From Erodium maritimum (Eukaryota; Streptophyta; Magnoliopsida; Geraniales; Geraniaceae), in assembly GCA_963921825.1 (NCBI GenBank), contig OY997594.1, positions 10,235,001 through 10,299,000 of the forward strand: DNA of 64,000 nucleotides, written 5' to 3'. Positions 56,253-64,000 of the stretch are shown piece by piece (position 1 is the stretch's first letter; each line of letters opens with the position of its first letter). A model generated the notes under the pieces. It saw nothing but the letters and a program-made list of their open reading frames with translations, searched no databases and was not told the DNA's origin. A program made the position numbers and the translations under genes.

Positions 56253-57687
56253 ATGGCCTTCCTCTTGTTCATCATCTTTTTCTTCTTCTTCTTCCAAGAT
56301 GCAACAACTTATGGACAAAACGGCCAGGACAATCTCACCATAGGTGAGTTATCAATCCTAAGGTCTTGTTCTGCAACTTCATTGATATGTATAATAAGTC
56401 CTTTTTGTGAATTGATATGCAGGTTCTTCTAATGACAATATCACCACAGGTGAGTTATGAATCCCAAAGTCTCGTTCTGCAACTTAATTGATATGTATAC
56501 TAAGTCTTTTTTTGAATTGATATGCAGGTTCTTCTCATCACAATTTCACCATAGGTGAGTTATCAATCCTTAAGTGTTGCTCTCCAACTTAATTGATATG
56601 TATACTAAGTCCTCTTGTGAATTGATATGCAGGTTCCAATAAAGATCTCACCATAGGCTTAAGTGTTGTTGGCACCATTATTCTGATCGTGGTGGTACTC
56701 TTTTTCTCCTACAGAATCCGAAAATCAAACAGAGAAAAAGAAATTGAAGTAAAGCTAGACAAGTTCCTCTTAGCCTACAAGAGCCTAAGTCCTGTTAGAT
56801 ACACTTACAGTGATGTCAACAAAATGACTAATAGGTTCACTCACAAACTCGGGCAAGGAGGACTTGGAAGCGTGTACCGCGGAGAGCTCTTGAACGGAAT
56901 GCCAGTGGCAGTCAAAGTGCTGAAGAGCTCCGGCAATGAGTTTATGAATGAGATCTCAACTATAAGTAGGATACACCATATCAATGTTGTCAGGCTCCGA
57001 GGCTACTGCTCGGAGGGGGCACGAAGAGCTCTGGTGTATGAGTACATGCCTAATGAGTCGCTTCAGAAAGTGATGTCCAGAGAAGCTAAAGAGCTGAGTT
57101 GGGAGAAGATGGAGCAGATAGCAATTGGAATTGCACATGGGGTTGAGTACTTGCACCAAGGTTGCAACCAGACGATACTCCATTTGGACATCAAGCCCCA
57201 AAATATCTTGCTTGACCATAACTTGCAGCCCAAGATATCTGATTTTGGTATGGCCATGTTGTGTGGTAAGGAGCGTGGCTCTGTGTCCATGACAGGGGCT
57301 AGAGGAACGGAAGGATACATGGCACCAGAGGTCATGTCGAGGACTTTCGGGGAGGTTTCTGACAAGTCTGATGTGTACAGCTTCGGGATGGTGTTGCTAG
57401 AGATGGTTGGTTCTAACAGGAAGAAGGAGATGGATGGTGAAGGAAGCCAAATTGGCCTTTCCGAGTGGATATATGAGAGAGTGAGTAGAGAGGAAGAGCT
57501 TGGGTTAGAGGGAGAGGAGGAGACTGCGAAGAAGCTCGCCATTGTTGGACTTTGGTGCATACAATGGGATCCAACACAGAGGCCTTCCATGAGTATGGTC
57601 ATTCAAATGCTTGAAGCTGACTGTAACCTCTTGGATATACCTCCCAAGCCATTTGTTTCTTCTCATATTGTAATGGGAATGAGTTGA
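56253..57687 (+). CDS. LRK10L-type non-RD kinase with miniature ectodomain made of micro-exons (gene B1), 399 aa
   Basis: Exons are 56253-56343, 56423-56449, 56528-56554 and 56633-57687, all introns GT-AG and phase 1. The joined frame is 400 codons without a stop. It encodes a signal peptide (MAFLLFIIFFFFFFQDATTY), about 36 residues outside the membrane, a membrane helix at about 58-75 (LSVVGTIILIVVVLFFSY), a basic stop-transfer (RIRKSNREK) and a kinase from about 115. Kinase motifs are GQGGLGSVYRG, VAVKVL, LHLDIKPQNILLD (HLD, non-RD), DFGMAML and MAPEV. Compared with the gene at 61756, about 210 residues of GUB_WAK and Cys-rich ectodomain are missing. They are replaced by a nine-residue unit (GSSxxNxTx type) repeated about four times, carrying sequons at N27, N36 and N45. 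Exons 2 and 3 are 27 bp and symmetric, so skipping them keeps the frame. It may act as a membrane kinase without ligand binding, or as a co-receptor. Expression is unproven. Confidence 0.8.
56344..56632 (+). repeat. Tandem triplication of an intron plus 27-bp micro-exon unit (105 bp)
   Basis: Intron copies start GTGAGTTAT at 56344, 56450 and 56555 and end TTGATATGCAG at 56422, 56527 and 56632. Between them lie micro-exons of 27 bp. The unit corresponds to the single intron of the gene at 61756 (62468-62545) plus the first 27 bp of its second exon. Each copy begins exactly at the splice donor. Confidence 0.92.
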
Positions 57688-58372
57688 ACATCAAATGCAA
57701 GCATTGCAACTTGCAAGTGATGATCAATGTAAATAGCTTATCATCAGATATCTCAAATTTGAATTTCCAAGTTAAGATCTTGGAATCCAAACCCTTTTAA
57801 CATTTATGAATCGTGCAATTTGAGTTTAAGGCCAATTGACTGGTACAGCCGTACAGGAGTTTAGCATTTAGTCCAAATCAGATACCTATGATTAGATCAT
57901 CATAGGAGTACTAATCAAAACAGTACTATTGATATCTTGTGTATTTTTTGAAAGAGAAAGTACATACTTATTTTAAAATATTGAAATTAAAAAAATAACT
58001 GGACAACAAACTTTCTCTGTAGTGGTGAATGGTATTGAGAATATGTTTTGTTTTGGTTACTTCAATTTGTAACTTGGATTCTAAACCAAATGACGACAAT
58101 ATAAAATTCCTCCTAAGAAAGATTGTGGTCAAAATAAAATTAAAAAGTATAAAAAAGAACATTATCATACGCCACTGCATATAATGGCAAAACATCAGGG
58201 TCGGGTCCAAAATTAAACTATATTCTTATGTATAAATGGTCCAAAAGACTCCACCAAGCCTGGAAAACAAAATTCCCAAAATTATCAAAACCATATTTTC
58301 AGATGAAGATAGGAAATTCTGGGTATTAAACCTGTTTTATCCGGTGTTAAATCTCGGTTATGTGGTTTGAAG
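57688..58372. other. 3' flank of gene B1, no gene
   Basis: 57688-57912 is homologous to 63607-63865 downstream of gene B2, marking the right edge of the duplicated unit. The remainder is AT-rich without coding signal. Confidence 0.5.
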
Positions 58373-58953
58373 TAGGGGTGGGCAAAAAAAACCGAAACCG
58401 CTAAAACCAACCACCACCAACCGCAAACCGCACCGGAAAACTCGAAACCGGAAAGTTAACGGTTGGTTGCGGGTTCTTGACGATCGAACTGGAAAGTTAA
58501 CGGTTGGTTGTCGGTTCTTGAAACGCCAAACCATCGGTTAACCAACCAAACCGGTACTGTTCATCATATACATGTGGCTTCATAATAACCATTGATCTGA
58601 TATAGTTCAATGACCCATGAGCACTCTTTTGTGTCACACGGATTGCTAACATAGAACACGATGACTTATATGTAATTTTTCTTTTGTTTTGGAGAATGTA
58701 GTAATATGTTTTGGCTTGAAATAGAAATATGTGTATGGTTATTGGTATCTAAATTTGTACTTACATGTAGTAAAGTGGTTGGTTGGTTAAAACCATTAAT
58801 CAACCGGTTAGTGAACTGGTTGGTTTCACTGTAAAAAAAATGGTTTATGGGTTAGGGTTGGTTCCAAGATATATCAAACCAGTGATATCGGGTTGGGTTC
58901 GTAAAGGGTTCTATTGGGTGGTTAACCACCAAATGCCCACCCCTAGTTTGAAG
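58365..58953. mobile_element. hAT-type MITE, 573 bp, TSD GTTTGAAG
   Basis: The element at 58373-58945 has ends TAGGGGTGGGCA and, at the right, TGCCCACCCCTA. The perfect 8-bp duplication GTTTGAAG lies at 58365-58372 and 58946-58953. Subterminal parts are full of AACCGG and GGTTGGTT words, giving internal inverted repeats. It is non-coding and lies between the two kinase units. Confidence 0.94.
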
Positions 58954-59318
58954 TGTCAATTTGACATGCTTTTGTTTTGTATTTGCGAAAGTTCAGTTTT
59001 CTTTTGGGTGTCTAGGATTTCAATTCTAATAGGAAAAAAATCTTTACTAATAAACACAACCCACTTTATATACTTATTTTTCCATCCTGCAGTTAAGACA
59101 ACGACTTCTCTCAGAATTTTTTTACCATCTGTTATAAAATACAGGATGTTGTCATAAATTTCTTACTACTGAGTACTGACAATGGTTGAGTCAACATCTA
59201 GCTATGACTGAAGGCAGCACATCATAAACGAACCCATCCAAATTGAAAAATCGGTTTCCCAATAATTAACTCCTTTTCCCTTCTTCACCCAATCTAGATC
59301 CAATTTCAGAAGGAAGAA

Positions 59319-61421
59319 ATGGCAATATCATCGTCATCATCATCATCATCAGTTTTGATGGTTCTGGTATGTTCTCTGTTGTTGAGCCATCTCCAAGCAA
59401 TAACCCTCGAACCAGGTGTTAACTGCTCTTCTTCCTGCGGCGACATCAGAAACATCAGCTACCCTTTTCGCCTGAGCACCGACCCTCCAAACTGCGGCGA
59501 TCCCGGCTACGAGCTTTCTTGCGACCAAAGCAACCGGGCCGTCCTCCAATACTTTTCCCAAAGCTACTATGTGAAGCATATCTGGTACCACAACTCCACC
59601 ATTCGCCTTGTCGATCCCAATTTAGCCGCTGGGAGCTGCAGATTCCCATCAAGATCCTTGTCTTATGACCAAGTAGTGGACGGAACCGATCCTCGCTTCA
59701 TGAGACCTTCTCAAACCTCCTCGGCGAGCTTTGTCAATTGCACCCAGAACGTCTCTGATCCGCAATACACAAGAGTCCCCTGTTTGAGCACCACAACCGT
59801 TGCTTCTGTCTACATCGCTTACGGTGGCCTCACCTATTCTGCCCTCAAGCCTTCCTGCTTCTTCCTCTTCATGGTGCCGGTACTTCCTCAAGGCCCCAAA
59901 AACACCTCCTACGCAGCTACAATCGAATTGCTCGAGTCTGGCTTCGATCTTTCCTGGTCTTTGTTTTGCAGAGACTGCCTTGTTTCAGGAGGCTCCTGTG
60001 CTCTAACTTTGCTCAATGACTCATTTGTCGACTTTTGCGACAAAGGTACCATATAAATTCGTTCAAATTTCAAGCTAACCTATGCTTAATTAGCCTCTTT
60101 AATGCTTGTTTTTATGCAGACAACTACATAGTTACAACAGTGATTCCACAGGTGGCTCGGATTCTCGGGAGTCTCTTGTTCGGTAAAATCTAGCCACAAG
60201 TTGTCTTGTCTTGATTGATAATCAGCAACTCGGTAGTAGTATGTTTTTTTCATTTTTTGTTCCCTTGCTATTGCAGATGCGGTTTTGTTTGTTAGATTCT
60301 TTGTTTTTCCTCTTGTTCTGCTTGTGTTCCTAATCCACAAATACGTCAAGACGCGCAAGAAAGTGGACAATGTGGAGCAATTTCTGCGCGACCAAGAGTC
60401 TGCAATGCCTAGGAGGTACTCTTACTCTGATATCACGGCCATCACAAACCATTTCCGGGACAAATTGGGCCAGGGAGGGTTCGGGTCCGTCTTCAAAGGG
60501 CAGCTCCCAGGTGGCTACTTCATTGCCGTCAAAATGCTAAATGCCTCTTCCAAGTTCAGTGGCGATGACTTCATCAGTGAGGTCTCCACAATCGGAAGAA
60601 TTCACCACAGAAACATTGTGCAATTGATAGGTTTCTGCTCTGAAGGATCGCATCGAGCTCTTGTGTACGAGTACATGCCTAACGGGTCTCTTGACAAACA
60701 TATATTCTCCAAGAAAGGGAAAGGCCAAATGTTTAGTTGGGAGAAACTCCTTGACATAGCTCTGGGATCAGCCAGGGGAATCAATTACTTACATGAAGGC
60801 TGCGATGTTTGCATTCTTCATTTCGACATTAAGCCTCACAATGTCCTGCTCGACCGCGACTTTGTCCCCAAGATAGCTGATTTCGGACTGGCAAAGTTTT
60901 ATCCTAAAGAACGTGACATTGTGTCCGTTAGCACTACTAGAGGAACAATAGGGTACATAGCTCCGGAACTGATATCTAGAAACTTTGGAGCTGTTTCTTC
61001 CAAAACTGATGTTTATAGCTTTGGGATGGTACTTCTGGAAATGGCCGGTGGGAGAAGGAATGTTGATGTGAGGGAGGAGAATTCGAGCAGGGTTTATTTC
61101 CCTTCGTGGGCACATGACCATTTGAACGCTGGAGAAGGTTTAGGACTCGTAAATGTGACCGAAAGTGAGTCAAAGATTGCCCAAAAGTTGTGCGTGGTTG
61201 GGCTGTGGTGCATTCAGATCAAGGCAACGGATAGGCCATCGATGAGTAGAGTGGTGGAAATGTTGGAAGGGAGCCTTGAAGATCTGCAGATACCTCCTAA
61301 GCCCGTCTTCTCTACTCCGAAGTACATGTCTAAGAGGGACTCCCAATGGGATTCTTCTACAGGGTCGTTGATATCAGAGTCTGTGGAGGAAAGCTTGTAC
61401 ATGAGTGATCCAAGTGTGTAA
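59319..61421 (+). CDS. LRK10L-type receptor-like kinase, full length (gene A2), 644 aa
   Basis: Exons are 59319-60045, 60120-60182 and 60277-61421; the joined frame is 645 codons including the stop. The serine-rich signal peptide is residues 1-27 (SVLMVLVCSLLLSHLQA). The GUB_WAK galacturonan-binding-type ectodomain follows (NCSSSCGDIRNISYPFRLST at about 35-54). A second Cys-rich block ends at CDK242. The membrane segment is about 265-287 and the kinase about 320-610: glycine loop G328-G333, K349, HFD at 445-447 (non-RD), DFG at 465-467, then IAPEL. The family (LRK10-like, with wheat LR10 neighbours and Arabidopsis PR5K-type kinases) is linked to pathogen and stress signalling at the plasma membrane; the ligand is unknown. 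It is the intact counterpart of the gene at 54576. A second gene of a different subtype follows 334 bp downstream on the same strand. Confidence 0.92.
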
Positions 61422-61755
61422 CCATTGTATGTTCTAGACTAGTAAATTTCAATCAAAATAGTGTAAAAGTATATATGATACTGTATTTTTATGGGAACAA
61501 GACTAAGTCAACAAGCCATTAAAGTCCCTTCAGGAGGCATATTGGACCACAAGCTTTGACAAATCAACCAATTGATTCCAATTTCAAATTGAGTTTGGTA
61601 CCACCATGGTTCCAGGAAAGTATGTGTTGTAGAAGCAACAACAAAACTACCAGTCAATTTTGTAGACAAGTATATGCATTCAAACAAAGAAAATAAAATA
61701 TCTAACAACTGTACATAGAGATAGAGTTTCAGTTCCCTCAATTTCATGTCAACAC

Positions 61756-63606
61756 ATGGCCCTCCTCTTGTTCATCTTCATCTTCTTCTTCCAAGATGCA
61801 ACAACTCATGGACAAAACTTGTCCGAACTCTGCACATCTACCAGATGCAATGAAAATGGACCAGGAATCAGTTTCCCTTTCTGGCTCAATACTCAACCAT
61901 CCTCTTGTGGCCTTGAAGGGTTCCAATTATCTTGCTCCAACGATCACAAGACCCTCCTCCACCTTCCTCTCTCAGGGGACTTCTATGTCCAGGAAATCTC
62001 TTATCAACACAGAACCTTCACAATCTTGGACTCGAACGACACCAGATGTCCAATCCAGACCCTTGTGTCTCTTAACCTCTCAGGCTCCACCTTCAGCATC
62101 CCAGCTGTTTATCAAACTTTTTCTATTGTCAACTGTGCTGAGAGGGTTTCATGGACCGGAACTGATGGAGGCATAGGACCTATCAGCTGCATGAGCAGTC
62201 AAAACAATTTCGTCTACATAGTGAACGCCTATGGTTCATACAACAAGCTGCCTCAGATTTGCTCTTCCTCTGCATATTCACAAGTCAAAATTCCAACTAA
62301 TCAGGGTCTCAAAAAAAGTATTGATGGGCTCTTGAGGACCAAAGAGATCATGATCGGGTGGGAATATTCTAACGGATGCCGTTCTTGTGAGACTTTGGGG
62401 GCATATTGTGTTGGATTCAATAGTACCACAAATTCTCCTCGGTGTCGCAAACTTGGCAAGTCTGAAGGTGAGTTATCAATCCTAAAGTCTTGTTCTGCAA
62501 CTTCATTGATTTGTATACTAAGTCCTTTTGAGAATTGATATGCAGGTTCTTCTCATGACAGTCTCACCATAGGCTTAAGTGTTGTTGGCACCATTGTTCT
62601 GATCGTGGTGGTTCTCTATTTCTCCTACAGAATCCGAAAATCAAACAGAGAAAAAGAAATTGAACGAAAGCTAGACAAGTTCCTCTTAGCCTACAAGAAC
62701 CAAAGTCCCGTTAGATACACCTACAGAGATGTCAAGAAAATGACTAACAAGTTCGATCACAAACTCGGGCAAGGAGGACATGGAAGTGTGTACCGCGGAG
62801 AACTCTTGAGCGGAGTGCCCGTGGCAGTCAAAGTGCTGAAGAACTCCAAAGACGGGAACGAGTTCATGAATGAGATCTCAACTCTAAGTAGGATACACCA
62901 TTTCAATGTTGTCCGGCTTCTAGGGTACTGCTCGGAGGGGGCACGAAGAGCTCTGGTGTATGAGTACATGCCTAATGAATCGCTTCAGAAAGTGATGTCC
63001 AGAGAAGGTAAAGAGCTGAGTTGGGAGAAGATGGAGCAGATAGCAATTGGGATTGCACATGGGGTTGAGTACTTGCACCAAGGTTGCAACCAGATGGTGC
63101 TCCATTTGGACATCAAGCCCCACAATATCTTGCTTGACCATAATTTGCAGCCCAAGATATCTGATTTTGGTATGGCCATGTTGTGTTCTAAGGAGCATGG
63201 CTTTGTGTCCAAGACAGGGGCTAGAGGAACGGAAGGATACATGGCACCAGAGGTCTTGTCGAGGTCTTTCGGGGAGGTTTCTGCCAAGTCTGATGTGTAC
63301 AGCTTCGGGATGTTGCTGCTAGAGATGGCAGGATCTTACAGGAAGAGGGAGATGGATGGTGAAGGAAGCCAAATTGGTTTTTCCGAGTGGATATATGAGA
63401 GAGTGAGTAGAGGGGAAGAGCTTGGGTTAGAGGGAGAGGAGACCGCCAAGAAGCTTGCCATTGTTGGACTTTGGTGCATACAATGGGATCCAACGCAGAG
63501 GCCTTCCATGAGTATGGTCATTCAAATGCTTGAAGGTGACTGCAAGTTCTTAGATATACCTCCCAAACCATTTGTTTCTTCTCATATTGAAATTGGTGTG
63601 AGTTGA
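61756..63606 (+). CDS. LRK10L-type receptor-like kinase, full length (gene B2), 590 aa
   Basis: Exons are 61756-62467 and 62546-63606, joined by a phase-1 GT-AG intron; the frame is 591 codons including the stop. Signal peptide MALLLFIFIFFFQDATTHG is followed by a GUB_WAK-like ectodomain starting LCTSTRCNENGPGISFPFWL and a C-terminal Cys-rich block (WEYSNGCRSCETLGAYCVGF). Exon 2 starts GSSHDSLTIG, then a membrane helix at about 248-265 and a kinase from about 305: GQGGHGSVYRG, VAVKVL (K333), LHLDIKPHNILLD (HLD, non-RD), DFGMAML, MAPEV. It is the intact counterpart of the gene at 56253, with highly similar kinase and near-identical leader. An out-of-frame ATG at 61745 overlaps the start codon region. 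The role is inferred from the family: plasma-membrane immune or stress receptor. Confidence 0.92.
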
Positions 63607-64000
63607 ACATCAAATGCAAGCATTGCAACTGCTAATCAATGTAAATAACTTATCTGATATCCCAAATTTGAATTTCAAAGTTTTGATCTTTGATTTCTGA
63701 AACCCTTTCACATTTATAAATTGGGTAATTTCAGTTTTAGGCCAATCTTCAAGATTGACTGGTACAGGAGTGGGCAATAATTTTAAGTTAGGAAGGTAAT
63801 TTCAGTTTCAGTTTTAGCATTTAGTCCAAAACAGACAGCAATGATTGGATCGTCATAGGAGTATTATTGAACTGACTATAACCAATTTCATATAAGGACT
63901 ACTGAGCAAGTAATTGTTGCTAACCTTGCCGGAAAGTTCATCGGAGTTGGAGGTTAGACGGTGGAGAAGTCGCGGGATGTTCTTCGGGATACTCCTTCGA
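63607..64000. other. 3' flank of gene B2, no further gene within the window
   Basis: 63607-63865 is homologous to the flank of gene B1. The last 100 bases are slightly GC-richer (GTCGGAAAG-like words) but no frame can be assigned. Confidence 0.45.

Noticed and set aside
1-64000. tRNA, rRNA, CRISPR arrays or bacterial operon features
   Set aside because: None were seen. The TGGTATCAGAGC match at 38.8 kb is a retrotransposon primer site, not a tRNA gene, and the tandem repeats in the LTRs lack the spacer structure of CRISPR.

Overview
The window is nuclear DNA from a flowering plant, most likely a woody eudicot. The evidence is GT-AG split genes of plant-only families (PHL/SPT20, RHA2-type RING-H2, LRK10L receptor kinases), plant L1 LINEs with an RNase H tail, hAT MITEs, and Ty3/gypsy chromovirus LTRs of about 2.7-3.1 kb. 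The species cannot be named from sequence alone.

Layout. 1-1.9 kb: the 3' half of an L1 LINE, still open for 623 codons. 2.8-4.1 kb: a patchwork of exon and intron pieces from host genes (chaperonin CCT1, a CBL calcium sensor, an unrecognised coiled-coil protein), resembling cargo of a gene-capturing transposon. 6.5-7.2 kb (minus strand): a small three-exon gene with a cystatin-like fold. 7.4-8.8 kb: a decayed LINE tail split by a 183-bp hAT MITE. 11.3-15.0 kb: a long, heavily decayed LINE. 15.6-23.5 kb: an apparently intact 12-exon PHL/SPT20-like gene (1,162 aa). 23.5-28.2 kb: gene-free. 28.3-28.7 kb: a single-exon RHA2-like RING-H2 E3 ligase. About 29.8-53.9 kb: a nested transposon island. 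The host sequence of the island is a LINE ORF1 with an RRM. Target-site duplications show it was hit by an hAT element (TSD ATCCCCAT) and three LTRs (TSDs GGATC, CGGCC/CGACC, AAATC). Further LTR elements, including one decayed gag-pol body, lie inside two of those LTRs. 54.3-63.9 kb: four LRK10L-type kinase genes, forming two tandem copies of a two-gene unit.

The receptor-kinase cluster is the most interesting part. Each unit holds one gene of type A (54.6 and 59.3 kb) and one of type B (56.3 and 61.8 kb). The downstream unit encodes full receptors: signal peptide, GUB_WAK ectodomain, membrane segment and kinase. In the upstream unit both genes have lost the ectodomain while keeping an open kinase. 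Gene A has a deletion and an early stop. Gene B has had its ectodomain replaced, in frame, by tandemly amplified 27-bp micro-exons. Each amplified unit pairs one intron with one micro-exon, and the array carries an N-glycosylation sequon every nine residues. All four kinases are non-RD (HFD or HLD), a feature linked to immune receptors.
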